DNA from: Planctomycetota bacterium
GTDB taxonomy: Bacteria > Planctomycetota > Planctomycetia > Pirellulales > Pirellulaceae
Length of the DNA stretch: 64,000 bases
NCBI GenBank assembly: GCA_014238905.1
Contig: JABAAE010000009.1
Location: forward strand, 124,001-188,000
Direction of reading: 5' to 3'
Below the pieces are notes generated by a model. It made no database searches. It was not told the DNA's origin and saw nothing but the letters and a program-made list of their open reading frames with translations. This document shows positions 55,019 through 64,000 of the stretch, piece after piece; within the stretch, counting starts at the first letter, position 1; every line of letters begins with the position of its first letter. Both the position numbers and the translations under genes were made by a program.

Positions 55019-58000
55019 ATGTTAAACCAGATCATCAGGATCGCCTTAAACCATCGGTTGGCCGTTTTGATGACCGGAGCGTTCCTGATCTTCTACGGCT
55101 TCCGAAGTGCTAATCAGCTTTCTATTGATGTACTTCCTGATATCACCCGACCACGGGTTGCTGTCATCACCGAAGCGCCGGGCTATGCAACTGAAGAGGT
55201 GGAAAGATTCATCACCAAGGAAATTGAGCTGGCATTAAACGGGGCAAGCGGTGTTGTTGCGATTAGAAGCAGTTCCGACATTGGCCTATCTGTGATCCAG
55301 GTTGAATTTGACTGGGGACAGGATGTATTTCGAGCCCGCCAAATCGCCCAGGAACGATTGGCGACGATCCAAAACCGTCTACCGAAGGGGATTGAACCCA
55401 AGCTGGCACCCAATTCGACATTACTTGGGCAAATCATGATGGTCTCGATATGGAGTGAAGACCAATCGGTGAGCCCCATCGAGTTAAGATCATTGGCCGA
55501 TTGGACTATTCGACGCCGTCTCATGCAGATTCAGGGCGTTGCTCAGGTCATGCCAGTTGGTGGAGGAAAAAAACAGTTTCATGTGCTGATCGACCCCCAT
55601 GCGTTGCATAATTTTGAAATCAACCTTCAGGACGTAGAAAAAGCTCTTTCTGCCAGTAACCTCAATGTAGCCGGCGGCTACCTTAATCAGTCGTCCAAAG
55701 AACTCGTCGTGCGCGGATTGGGTAGAATCAGCACAGTTGCGGAAATCGAAAAAATTGTGGTCAAACCACAAACGCTTCGGTCTGTCCTGGTAGAGGATGT
55801 CGCAAGAGTGGTGATCGGTGAACGGGTTAAACGAGGTGATGCAGCAGTCAACGGCCGCCCTGCGGTGGTGATGACGATCCAGAAACAACCCGACGCCGAT
55901 ACCCGAAAATTGACCGACGAAATATCGGCAGCTCTCCTCACTCTCCAACCCGCCCTGCCGAAGGGAGTTCGCTCAAGGATTACCTATCAACAAAAAGAGT
56001 TCATTGACTACAGTGTAGGAAATCTGGTGGATGCCATCCGGGATGGTTCGGTTCTAGTAATCGTTGTCCTGATTATTTTCCTTCTAAATATTCGCACCAC
56101 TTTTATCACCCTGACTGCGATTCCACTTTCGCTACTGACGACTTTTCTGGTTTTTAGATGGTATGGCTTTACGATCAATGTAATGACACTGGGCGGAATT
56201 GCGGTTGCGCTGGGCGAACTGGTTGATGACGCCATTGTCGATGTCGAGAACATCTACAAAAGGCTTCGCCAAAATGCACTGAATGAAGACTCCAGAAAGC
56301 CAATACTTAGGGTCATATTCTCAGCAAGCGTGGAAGTTCGATCCGCGATTATCAATAGCACCATCATCGTTATCCTGGTTTTCGCACCATTATTTGCACT
56401 TTCCGGTATCCAAGGTCGATTGTTCGCTCCGCTGGGGGTCGCCTACATCGTTTCGATTCTCGCCTCAACGGTCGTTTCGCTGACCGTAACACCAGTGCTT
56501 TCTTTTTATCTCCTCGGTCAATCCGGTGCGCTAAAAAAGAAGGGAGATCCGCTGGTTCTTCATTGGACAAAGAAGCTTGCTGATCCGATCATCAGAACAA
56601 GTTTATCCAAAGGTGGTTTTTTCCTTTTCTGTGCAGCAACGGTTCTCTTGTTAATGATGTCATCGGTCAAGGTATGGCGTATGGGAAAAGACCTATTGCC
56701 ACCATTTGACGAAGGAGCGACACAGGCCAACCTCTTTCTTCCCGCGGGAGCATCATTAGAAGCCTCGCAACAAATGGGTAAGATGGCTTCGCAAAAACTG
56801 GAAGGATTATTACGAACTCCAGAGAATCCCAACGGCCCGATTGTTTGGTATACCAGCCGTTTTGGCCGAGCAGAAGAAGACGAGCATGTGATGGGCGTCA
56901 ATGTTACCGAAATCACCATGTCGTTAAACCCGAATAACAAGTTGTCGCAGGATGAGATGAAAAAACTTCTGGAGGCAGAACTCGCCGGAATTCCGGGCGC
57001 TGAAATTGAAATCGAACAACCGATTGCCCATTTGATCAGTCATATGGTGTCCGGCGTCGCTGCAGAAATTGGTATCAAAATTTTCGGGGATGACTTGCTG
57101 ACTTTGAAGATGAACGCTGACCGTGTCAAGGAAATCCTGTCTAACATAGAAGGCTTGACCAATCCAATTGTCGAACAACAGCAGATGATTCCACAATTAC
57201 GCATCCGGTTAAAGCCGAATGCACTTGCCAGCTACGGTCTGAACGCGGCTGAAGTCAACCTGATGATCGAAACGGCAATGCAAGGACGTGTGACCAGTAC
57301 AATAATGGATGGAGAACAGCAGTTCGATTTGCTACTGCGTTATGATGAGAACCACCGCCAAGATCTTGACAATCTTAATCGAATGCCGGTTGAAACCTCT
57401 TCTGGAATCCGACTACCGCTTTCGGAGGTCGCGGACATCTACATGGCAAACGGTCCGAGTACAATTAAACGCGAGAACTCCCGTCGAAGAATCATTGTCC
57501 GGGTCAACACCGTCGATAGAGATCTGGTTTCAGCAGTGAATGAAATCCAGCGGGAATTGCAAGCTGGTTTTAGGCCGCCGCAGGGATACTTCTACGAAAT
57601 CAGCGGCGAATACCAGACGCAAAAAGAAGCGACCCGTAACATTCTCATGTTGAGTGCGGTTTCACTCTTGGGAGTCATTATGGTTTTGTATGCCAATTTC
57701 CATTCAATGAATCACGTATTACAGATTCTAGTCGCTTTGCCTATCGGGTTTATTGGGGGCGTGATCGGTTTGGGCATCACTGGGCAAACTCTTTCTATTG
57801 CCGCCATGGTTGGATTTATTTCACTCGGCGGCATCGCCATCCGCAACGGAATACTACTCATAGAATCTTTCGAGCGGCAGAAACGAAAACTGGGCGACAC
57901 AAAGGAATCTGTCGTCGCCGGTAGCCTCGACCGTTTATCGCCCGTACTAATGACAACTCTAACTACCGGATTCGGTCTCCTTCCGTTGGTGGTTGGTGGA

Positions 58001-58201
58001 AATCTGCCAGGTAAAGAAATCCTCTATCCCGTCGCAACCGTCATCTTGGGAGGTCTGATCACGTCAGCTATCGCAGAATTTTTGATTCGTCCGGGACTTT
58101 ATTGGTACCTCGGACGCATCTGGCATTCACAACAAAGTGATCGTGAACTCTTATTGAGCGACGATGCAAGTCAGGACCAAAACCAACCCGCAGTGGAATA
58201 G
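55019..58201 (+). CDS. Heavy-metal RND efflux pump (CzcA/CusA-like)
   Basis: A 1060-residue inner-membrane RND pump of the heavy-metal efflux family, the usual length. Twelve hydrophobic segments are arranged as 1+5+1+5. The TM4 motif reads LGELVDDAIVDVENIYKR (about 398-415), rich in Asp and Glu as in proton-relay motifs. The last third has the family's LGVIMVLYANFHSMNHVL and IGFIGGVIGLG segments. Together with the outer-membrane factor and His-rich fusion protein it would export a metal cation. The TM4 spelling is neither exactly the Zn/Co (CzcA) nor the Cu/Ag (CusA) pattern, so the metal remains open. Confidence 0.95.
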   Translation: MLNQIIRIALNHRLAVLMTGAFLIFYGFRSANQLSIDVLPDITRPRVAVITEAPGYATEEVERFITKEIELALNGASGVVAIRSSSDIGLSVIQVEFDWGQDVFRARQIAQERLATIQNRLPKGIEPKLAPNSTLLGQIMMVSIWSEDQSVSPIELRSLADWTIRRRLMQIQGVAQVMPVGGGKKQFHVLIDPHALHNFEINLQDVEKALSASNLNVAGGYLNQSSKELVVRGLGRISTVAEIEKIVVKPQTLRSVLVEDVARVVIGERVKRGDAAVNGRPAVVMTIQKQPDADTRKLTDEISAALLTLQPALPKGVRSRITYQQKEFIDYSVGNLVDAIRDGSVLVIVVLIIFLLNIRTTFITLTAIPLSLLTTFLVFRWYGFTINVMTLGGIAVALGELVDDAIVDVENIYKRLRQNALNEDSRKPILRVIFSASVEVRSAIINSTIIVILVFAPLFALSGIQGRLFAPLGVAYIVSILASTVVSLTVTPVLSFYLLGQSGALKKKGDPLVLHWTKKLADPIIRTSLSKGGFFLFCAATVLLLMMSSVKVWRMGKDLLPPFDEGATQANLFLPAGASLEASQQMGKMASQKLEGLLRTPENPNGPIVWYTSRFGRAEEDEHVMGVNVTEITMSLNPNNKLSQDEMKKLLEAELAGIPGAEIEIEQPIAHLISHMVSGVAAEIGIKIFGDDLLTLKMNADRVKEILSNIEGLTNPIVEQQQMIPQLRIRLKPNALASYGLNAAEVNLMIETAMQGRVTSTIMDGEQQFDLLLRYDENHRQDLDNLNRMPVETSSGIRLPLSEVADIYMANGPSTIKRENSRRRIIVRVNTVDRDLVSAVNEIQRELQAGFRPPQGYFYEISGEYQTQKEATRNILMLSAVSLLGVIMVLYANFHSMNHVLQILVALPIGFIGGVIGLGITGQTLSIAAMVGFISLGGIAIRNGILLIESFERQKRKLGDTKESVVAGSLDRLSPVLMTTLTTGFGLLPLVVGGNLPGKEILYPVATVILGGLITSAIAEFLIRPGLYWYLGRIWHSQQSDRELLLSDDASQDQNQPAVE

Positions 58202-58230
58202 ATGCCAGCGAGTTCAAGAGCCAGCAGGTC

Positions 58231-59685
58231 CTAAAAAAAGATCTCCTTGACCGGTTCGCCATTGTCAACAATCGGCGTAGGCCGCCCCAAGGCATCAGGA
58301 ATCATAATCTGTGGATCAATCCCCATCCGCCAGTAAATCGTCGCCGCTAAATCTTCAGGACTCGTCGGATTTTCAGTAGGGTAGGCACCCATCTTGTCGG
58401 ATTTACCGAACACCGTACCGCCTTGCACCCCGCCTCCTGCAATCATAGCTGGAAATAATGTGCTCCAATGATCACGCCCCCAATCCGCGTTTGCCTTGGG
58501 AGTCCGCCCCATCTCGCCCAACGCAATGACCAGCGTTTCATCCAGCAATCCACGATCTTCCAGATCTTCCAACAAAGCAGAGCATCCCTGATCAAACGTC
58601 GGCAGCAATTTCTTCTTCACATCACCGCTGTTGCGATGGGAGTCCCAACTGTAACCGTCCACGCAATCATAATGAACCGTCACCACCTTCACCCCTGACT
58701 CGACCAACCGCCGCGCAACAAGACAAGACTGGCCAAAAAGGTGCCGACCATAACGGTCCCGAATTGCGGGCTTTTCTTTTCGAATATTCAATGCGGTTCG
58801 CGTTTTTCCACTTGTCACCATCGCAATAGCGCGATCACGAATCGCATCAACGTTTTGGGTGAACGCCCGATCCCAATTTTGCCGTGCATGATCCAATTGC
58901 TGGCTCAATGCTACTCGGCTTTTCATCACCTCCAGGTTGACCTCGTTACCAAGTCCTTCCAGGCCAAACCGAAGTTCATCGTCACTACATTTCCGCCAAT
59001 AGGGATTGTCGTCTGCCGAACGCTTGCCGATGGCCGTCGTTAAAGGATTGAATGGTTTACCCAACCAGCCAGCATATTCCCCCGGACGCACATACTGGCC
59101 ACCTTCTTGCAATTTCCCCAACCGATTTGGAACGACTGCATAACCTGGCAAATCATTTCCTCGACCGGTATCGCTCTTCTGCAAAAGATATTCCACAACC
59201 GAACCATACGAAGGCCAGTCATCAGGGGTCGCCGAAAACCCTCCTCCAACGGGAACATGCCAACGTTTACCCGTTTGAATGTAGTGCGATCCTCCACTGT
59301 GGTCATTAAACGAGTGCGTCATCGACCGAATCACACAGAACCTGTCTGATAGGTTCGCCAGCTGAGGCAAATGGTCCGACATGATCAATCCCGGCGTGCG
59401 ACACGGCGTGGGGTGAAAAGGCCCTCGGATTTCAATCGGAGCATCGGGCTTCATGTCAAAGGTCTCGAATTGACTGGGACCCCCGAACAAGAACAGAAAA
59501 ATCACAGATTTTGCAGGGCCTGAAATTGGCTCATGGACGACCCTGTCCTGCCCCATCAACCGCTGGCCTATGGTTTCGGATAATAGAAGGTTATCCAAAG
59601 AAACTCCCAGCAATCCCGCACCGCCAGCCGTTAAAAGAGACCTCCGAGAATGAGCGTGTTTATTCAATTGATTGAGTTGCGACAT
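58231..59685 (-). CDS. DUF1501 protein, Tat-exported
   Basis: The third DUF1501 protein, 484 residues from the ATG at 59685. Its twin-arginine leader is HSRRSLLTAGGAGLLGVSLD. Family segments are FLFGGPSQFETFDMKPDAP, IALGEMGRTPK and GRDHWSTLFPAMIAGGG. The start at 59685 has AAAGGAAAGG directly upstream and puts the leader near the N-terminus; a start at 59760 would add 25 residues. It is convergent with the efflux pump gene, 29 bases apart. No DUF1553 partner is adjacent. Confidence 0.92.
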   Translation of the reverse strand: MSQLNQLNKHAHSRRSLLTAGGAGLLGVSLDNLLLSETIGQRLMGQDRVVHEPISGPAKSVIFLFLFGGPSQFETFDMKPDAPIEIRGPFHPTPCRTPGLIMSDHLPQLANLSDRFCVIRSMTHSFNDHSGGSHYIQTGKRWHVPVGGGFSATPDDWPSYGSVVEYLLQKSDTGRGNDLPGYAVVPNRLGKLQEGGQYVRPGEYAGWLGKPFNPLTTAIGKRSADDNPYWRKCSDDELRFGLEGLGNEVNLEVMKSRVALSQQLDHARQNWDRAFTQNVDAIRDRAIAMVTSGKTRTALNIRKEKPAIRDRYGRHLFGQSCLVARRLVESGVKVVTVHYDCVDGYSWDSHRNSGDVKKKLLPTFDQGCSALLEDLEDRGLLDETLVIALGEMGRTPKANADWGRDHWSTLFPAMIAGGGVQGGTVFGKSDKMGAYPTENPTSPEDLAATIYWRMGIDPQIMIPDALGRPTPIVDNGEPVKEIFF

Positions 59686-60364
59686 CCTTTCCTTTCTTTC
59701 AGCAGATTGCCTCAGTTTTTGATAGGCTGGCGAAATCGGCTCTGGTGCGTCGATTTCCATTCATCCGGCACTCACACTACCCTAAAACAAATTCCATTCA
59801 TTTGCACCTCAATATTTGACGCCAGTGGACGATGCGACCGAAAAAAAACGAGTCCCACGGCAGTTGTTCATCATAATAGATCCGTCTGCCATACGAAATC
59901 TCAATAGACGATCCGCCTGAAGCAGCGACTGTGATGAGAGATCTAATGTCGGCGAAGAACCGGTCTGCTTTACGCTTCGGTTTTGCTTCTCAGCGGCAGG
60001 ATGAACGTGAGGATTATCTTCCGACCGGTTTGTACGTCATTCAATCCAAATGCTCGGGAGGAAAATTAGTTTTGCCAATCAAAAAGATTGACTAACATTA
60101 AAGAGAATCCTAACCGGTTATGGACATCTCATTCCCTTCGAAAAGCACAAATCATCCACCCCGTGAAAAAACAGCGGTACCGCAAGCTAATCCAGTCAAC
60201 GTTGCCTGGCTTTTCTTAAGCCGGTCAGCCTACTCGATAGTAAAACTGCGAACGTACAAAATAGCGTCAGTCTCGAAGTCGCCGATCTTTCTCAACGATA
60301 TGATTTGTGATAAGGATTGAGCATCCTTATTTGAAACCGTGTCAATCAAACCTGTGTCAATCAA
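59686..60364. other. Long divergent intergenic region
   Basis: About 680 bases between the divergent DUF1501 and dioxygenase genes. I see no RNA gene or credible small coding frame; a 66-codon rightward frame at 60120 lacks a ribosome site. At its right end is a short direct repeat (GTGTCAATCAA at 60339-60349 and 60354-60364) flanked on both sides by TTGAAACC, immediately before the next start. Confidence 0.5.
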
Positions 60365-61111
60365 TTGAAACCAACCTTAACCGACGAATTTCAGCGGAAC
60401 GGATTCATCAAGATCCCGGGATTCCTGGGAAACGATGAACTGCAAGCACTTCTGGATTTTGTCCACCGATTTATTCTTGATGCCGTTCAGCACTTACCCC
60501 GAGAAGATGTTTTCTTTGAAGAAATCGATAATCCAAATTCGCTTAAACAGATCCAGCGTCTGTTTGCGCACGACCCTCAATTCTCAAAAATGTTGTTCGG
60601 CAGCCGATTTGAAGATCTCGCGAGAACGCTGTTGGGAAATGACGTTCAAGGAGTCAATTTGCAATATTTCAATAAGCCACCTGGCCTCGGAAAGCCGACG
60701 CCAGCTCATCAGGACGGTTACTACTTTATGCTAGAACCACAAGAGGCGGTAACGATGTGGTTAGCACTGGATGATGTCGATATAGAAAACGGATGCGTTC
60801 GTTATATTCCGCAATCCCATTTAAACGGCCTGCTTCCACATCGCCCCAGCCAGACCCTTGGTTTTTCCCAGGGGTTGGCCAATTACCCGCCAACCGAAGC
60901 ACTTCCTGAAACGGCGATCCCGGCACAACCAGGGGACCTCCTAGTCCACCATGCGTTAACAGTCCATCGTGCCGATGCAAATCAATCGGCAGATCGTCAG
61001 CGGCAATCCCTCGGATTAGTCTATTACTCGGTTCACGCCGTTGAAAGTCCGCAGAAAGCTCTCAGACAAGCCGAATTAATGTCGCATTGGAAGAGCAGCG
61101 GACGAATATGA
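60365..61111 (+). CDS. Phytanoyl-CoA dioxygenase family (PhyH) oxygenase
   Basis: A 248-residue Fe(II)/2-oxoglutarate-dependent oxygenase of the PhyH family. The iron ligands are His115 and Asp117 in HQDGYYF and a distal His (about 201) in LTVHRADANQSADRQR, whose Arg (about 212) would bind 2-oxoglutarate. SLGLVYYSVHA closes the fold. The start is a TTG at 60365, since the frame upstream to the stop at 60332 has no other start; there is no clear ribosome site. Planctomycete PhyH proteins hydroxylate varied small molecules; the substrate here is unknown. Confidence 0.9.
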   Translation: MKPTLTDEFQRNGFIKIPGFLGNDELQALLDFVHRFILDAVQHLPREDVFFEEIDNPNSLKQIQRLFAHDPQFSKMLFGSRFEDLARTLLGNDVQGVNLQYFNKPPGLGKPTPAHQDGYYFMLEPQEAVTMWLALDDVDIENGCVRYIPQSHLNGLLPHRPSQTLGFSQGLANYPPTEALPETAIPAQPGDLLVHHALTVHRADANQSADRQRQSLGLVYYSVHAVESPQKALRQAELMSHWKSSGRI

Positions 61112-61227
61112 ACTCTTGATTTCAAAAGTTATCACCGGATGCGGGGGAGGAACTCTCCCTCCTTCCAATTCCGGGGTTTACAATGCTTTTTCCATGACCT
61201 TCAACTCGAATCGACTAGTCACATTTG

Positions 61228-61965
61228 ATGAACACCAAAGCAGACCTGCTGATTGCTGTTTGCACCTACAATGAAATTGAAAATATTCCTTCGTTGTACC
61301 AATCTCTCAGGACCTATTTCCCCAACGCAGCCATTCTGATTATTGACGATGGTTCGCCGGACGGGACTGGTAAATGGTGCAATAAAACGGCAAACACTGA
61401 CCGTCAATTTTTTGTAATACACCGGGAACAGAAACTCGGTCTTGGATCGGCTTCCATCGTAGCGTTCGAATACGCAATCCAAAACCATTTTAAATTCCTA
61501 CTGACCATGGACGGTGACTGGAGTCATCACCCAGAGCACGCGACCGCCGTCGTAGAACAGGTGGCCGACAATCCAACCGTCCAAATCGGCATTGGATCAC
61601 GTTACGTCAGCGGAGGAAAAATCCTTGGCTGGCCTGCACGACGTCACTGGATGAGCGTGGCCATCAACTCATACTCGCGATGGATGATTGGAATTCCAAC
61701 GCGGGACTGCAGCAGCGCTTTTCGTTGTTATCGTGTCAAGCTGCTTTCTGAATTAGATTTCGACCAGATACAAGGCATGGGCTATGCCTACCTCGAGGAA
61801 TTGCTTTGGCATGCCAAATGTAAGAAAGCGGAAATAGCCGAGCACCCAATCACATTTACCAACCGCACCAGAGGGAAATCAAAAATCAATCTTGGTGAAG
61901 CACTTCATGCGGTGTGGATCATATTTAAGATCGGCTGTAGACGGTTGGTTGGCAAAAAATACTGA
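61228..61965 (+). CDS. Dolichol-phosphate mannosyltransferase-like GT2 glycosyltransferase
   Basis: A 245-residue family-2 glycosyltransferase like DPM1, which transfers a sugar (often mannose) from a nucleotide donor to a polyprenyl phosphate. LLIAVCTYNEIENIPSLYQ and IIDDGSPDGTG form the nucleotide-binding part; TMDGDWSHHPEH contains the DxD-type metal site, and SRYVSGGKILGWPARR and TRDCSSAFRCYR are typical of polyprenol monophosphomannose synthases. No membrane segment is present, so it is of the soluble DPM1 type. ATG 61228 is preferred to the TTG at 61225. It lies 116 bases after the PhyH gene on the same strand. Confidence 0.92.
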   Translation: MNTKADLLIAVCTYNEIENIPSLYQSLRTYFPNAAILIIDDGSPDGTGKWCNKTANTDRQFFVIHREQKLGLGSASIVAFEYAIQNHFKFLLTMDGDWSHHPEHATAVVEQVADNPTVQIGIGSRYVSGGKILGWPARRHWMSVAINSYSRWMIGIPTRDCSSAFRCYRVKLLSELDFDQIQGMGYAYLEELLWHAKCKKAEIAEHPITFTNRTRGKSKINLGEALHAVWIIFKIGCRRLVGKKY

Positions 61966-62104
61966 ATGCGGTTATTAAAAAAAATTCACTGATTCGGTAT
62001 CCTATCCCTTTTACCCTTATGCGGCTCGGACAACCTCGCCAACCGTAGAATCCTGACGTTCACGTCTCCAATTGGTAGTCGAGGCGAGTCACCGGACGCC
62101 ATCG

Positions 62105-64000
62105 TCAATACCTGGTCGTAAATTCATGAAGGTTAAAAAGCACCCTTGCGACAGACGTCCAGGCGAGTAATTCCTTGGAATCGATCTGGCGAAAATCTCC
62201 CACCTCTAATAATTCAAAATCTAATTCGCCGGTTCTCTCCGACTCGATCCGACTGGCTTCAAAAATCGAAAGGAGTATTTCTCTTTCCTGAGAAGATGGA
62301 CTTCGACCCAACGTCGCGTTAACTGCAAATTGAATCCTTTGCTCGGTGGATTCCCCCATACCGATGATGCGTTCTGCAAACACCCTGGCGGCTTCGACGA
62401 AACTCGGATCGTTCAAAAGGACTAATGCCTGTTGTGGCGTATTCGACCGTACTCTTTCGGCAGTACATTCCTCTCGAGACGGTGCATCAAAGGCGAGCAG
62501 TGCGGGCTGTAAAAAGAGCCGCTGCCAGTGTGTATAAACCCCTCGACGATACTGAGAACTTCCTTTGTCAGCCTGATATTGCCTCCTTGGAAAATTCAAA
62601 TGTTGATAATACCCCATCGGCTGATACGGCTTAATGCTTGGTCCACCCACCGCCTTAACCATCAGTCCGCTCACCGCCAACGCCTGATCCCGTACCAACT
62701 CCGCTTCCAGCCGAAATCGATTTTGTCGTGACAACATCCTGTTGGAAAAATCGACGGAAAGTTGCCTCTGATGGGGCAACGAAGATTGTTGGTAGGTAGC
62801 TGAACTGACAATTAAACGGATAACGTGCTTGACATCCCATCCGCTTTCCATCAATTCGATTGCTAACCAATCTAATAATTCCGGATGGCTAGGCAGACTT
62901 CCCTGCGATCCAAAATCGTCTGACACTTTAACCAAACCGACACCGAAAAACTTCTTCCACAATCGATTGACTTGAACTCGAGCGGTCAATGGATTATCCC
63001 GACTAACCAACCAGTTTGCCAAGTCAAGACGATTGGGTACGTGCATCCTCTTGGATTCCCGCTCAACAACCGGGTCCAGAAACTGAGGCACCGCTGCCGT
63101 CACCACTGCCCCCGAATCGTCTAACCAATTTCCCCTTGGCAAAATCCGAATTTCTCTCGGTTCTCGCGCCACAGTTGTCAAAACGGTGATTCGCTGTTTT
63201 TTTTGCCGGGTGAACTGAGCCAGAAGACCTTCTCGCTTAGCAGTCAAAGATTTTAAACGGGGATGTTGCCCGGTAAAAAATCTCTCAATCACCTTTGTTT
63301 CCTCAACTGATCGATTCTCAGGCGGTCGCTTGGCGGCATTTCGAACTGGATCGGGAACCATCCACTGTTCCATGGAACCCTCGCTATCGTTTGCCAACCA
63401 GACGCTCAGTCTGAAACGGCCAATCAAATGTCCGGGATTGTCATGTTTTTGTTCAAGAAGAATTTCAATCCGCTGGTCGTCCTTGGTTTTCAATCCATGC
63501 TTGAGAACAAACACAGCAAAATTGGATTTCCCGACTTGTGGAAGAATTGCCCATCCCGGTTTTGCGCCATGCTTATCCTTGTCGATTGCAGACTTGGCAT
63601 GCCAAATGCCGTAGTGGGAATGCTCTCCGGCGAGTACCTGATCAAACGTCGCCCTCGCTTCTGCAAAATCCAGTTCTTTGCTCTTGCCATCCTCACGAAT
63701 AATTAGACGAATTTCACTAAGCACAAAGTTTCCTCCAGCTCTCCCGGGCCCGCCTCTGGGCAAGGAATCATCAGCAATCACTTCCAACCTGATCGCTTGA
63801 AAAGGACTCTGTTTGGGCTTCAATTTCAACGAATAGACGTCCGTAGAAGGCCGGCTTCCTTGAACCAGGAAGCTACCGTCGTCCTGTTGTTTGAAAACCA
63901 ACCCTGCTGTAGATGATACCGATTCCAGATCTAATACCTTCCAAACACCTTGACTTTGCAACCCCTTTTCCCATTCTGCCTGGACGCCAACCAAGGATTT
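62105..64000 (-). CDS. DUF1553 (PSD1-type) planctomycete protein, partial
   Basis: The C-terminal 630 or so residues of a large protein; the frame is open through the right edge, so the N-terminus (normally PSCyt1/2 cytochrome and DUF1549 parts) lies outside. The visible part begins with a jellyroll-like segment (FLVQGSRPSTDVYSLKLKP) and includes the DUF1553 region, RVQVNRLWKKFFGVGLVKVS, SHPELLDWLAIELMESGWDVK and SSATYQQSS, then TPQQALVLLNDPSFVEAAR. The C-terminus is WTSVARVLFNLHEFTTRY, typical of PSD1. Such proteins are usually encoded beside a DUF1501 gene; the nearest here is 2.4 kb away and on the same strand but separated by two opposite-strand genes. Confidence 0.92.
   Translation of the reverse strand, partial: KSLVGVQAEWEKGLQSQGVWKVLDLESVSSTAGLVFKQQDDGSFLVQGSRPSTDVYSLKLKPKQSPFQAIRLEVIADDSLPRGGPGRAGGNFVLSEIRLIIREDGKSKELDFAEARATFDQVLAGEHSHYGIWHAKSAIDKDKHGAKPGWAILPQVGKSNFAVFVLKHGLKTKDDQRIEILLEQKHDNPGHLIGRFRLSVWLANDSEGSMEQWMVPDPVRNAAKRPPENRSVEETKVIERFFTGQHPRLKSLTAKREGLLAQFTRQKKQRITVLTTVAREPREIRILPRGNWLDDSGAVVTAAVPQFLDPVVERESKRMHVPNRLDLANWLVSRDNPLTARVQVNRLWKKFFGVGLVKVSDDFGSQGSLPSHPELLDWLAIELMESGWDVKHVIRLIVSSATYQQSSLPHQRQLSVDFSNRMLSRQNRFRLEAELVRDQALAVSGLMVKAVGGPSIKPYQPMGYYQHLNFPRRQYQADKGSSQYRRGVYTHWQRLFLQPALLAFDAPSREECTAERVRSNTPQQALVLLNDPSFVEAARVFAERIIGMGESTEQRIQFAVNATLGRSPSSQEREILLSIFEASRIESERTGELDFELLEVGDFRQIDSKELLAWTSVARVLFNLHEFTTRY

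Noticed and set aside
60120-60320. Rightward 66-codon frame before the PhyH gene
   Set aside because: No ribosome site, no family, and unlike-protein composition; probably non-coding.
1-64000. tRNA, rRNA, CRISPR or insertion sequences
   Set aside because: I looked for T-loop patterns, spaced repeats and transposase motifs on both strands and saw none convincing, though I had no search tool.

Overview
The window reads as chromosome of a planctomycete, most likely a marine member of the Pirellulales/Planctomycetales; the genus cannot be fixed from sequence alone. The grounds are three DUF1501 proteins with twin-arginine leaders, a DUF1553 (PSD1-type) protein running off the right edge, a Cys-type sulfatase, a SUMF1-fold protein, a secreted Gfo/Idh/MocA oxidoreductase, PQQ-propeller proteins, an FG-GAP repeat protein and moderate GC. 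I found no tRNA, rRNA, CRISPR array, integrase or intact insertion sequence.

Layout. 1-14 kb is mostly exported or cell-envelope metabolism: SUMF1-fold protein, Gfo/Idh/MocA oxidoreductase, an extended adenylate-kinase-like protein, a PQQ-propeller/esterase fusion, hexose-6-phosphate mutarotase, a proline-racemase-family enzyme, a second PQQ protein, an EF-hand protein, a cupin-like secreted protein and a second esterase. At 14.1 kb is thiol peroxidase. A leftward block at 14.7-19.5 kb holds aldo/keto reductase, DinB-like protein, sulfatase and DUF1501, followed by a second DUF1501 gene on the right strand. 21.2-26.2 kb is a two-component signalling island: an NtrC-type sigma-54 activator, a receiver-kinase hybrid, a single-domain receiver, and a divergent PAS kinase. 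Directly after it lies a small DUF4404 gene with a good sigma-54 promoter.

27-31 kb carries CinA-C/PncC and a three-gene succinate dehydrogenase operon of the type with one long membrane anchor. 32-38 kb has a small Ser/Thr kinase-like protein divergent from a sugar ABC transporter (lipoprotein, double ATPase, double-length permease). 38-51 kb holds HrpA helicase, a TPR protein, an FG-GAP protein, several proteins of unknown function, a histidine phosphatase, NadA and an RluA-family pseudouridine synthase. 51.6-58.2 kb is a heavy-metal RND efflux system: an outer-membrane factor divergent from a His-rich membrane fusion protein and a CzcA/CusA pump. The window ends with a third DUF1501 protein, a phytanoyl-CoA-dioxygenase-family enzyme, a dolichol-phosphate-mannose-synthase-like glycosyltransferase and the partial DUF1553 gene.

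Most genes are recognisable families. The less ordinary points are the sigma-54 promoter linked to the two-component island, the 649-residue ABC permease with two large insertions, a nine-A run at the start of the ABC ATPase gene, the PQQ-esterase fusion, the 400-residue NMP-kinase-like protein, a proline racemase homologue with a Ser/Cys catalytic pair, and a strong orphan terminator that may end a small RNA. I did not find convincing evidence for a wholly new system.
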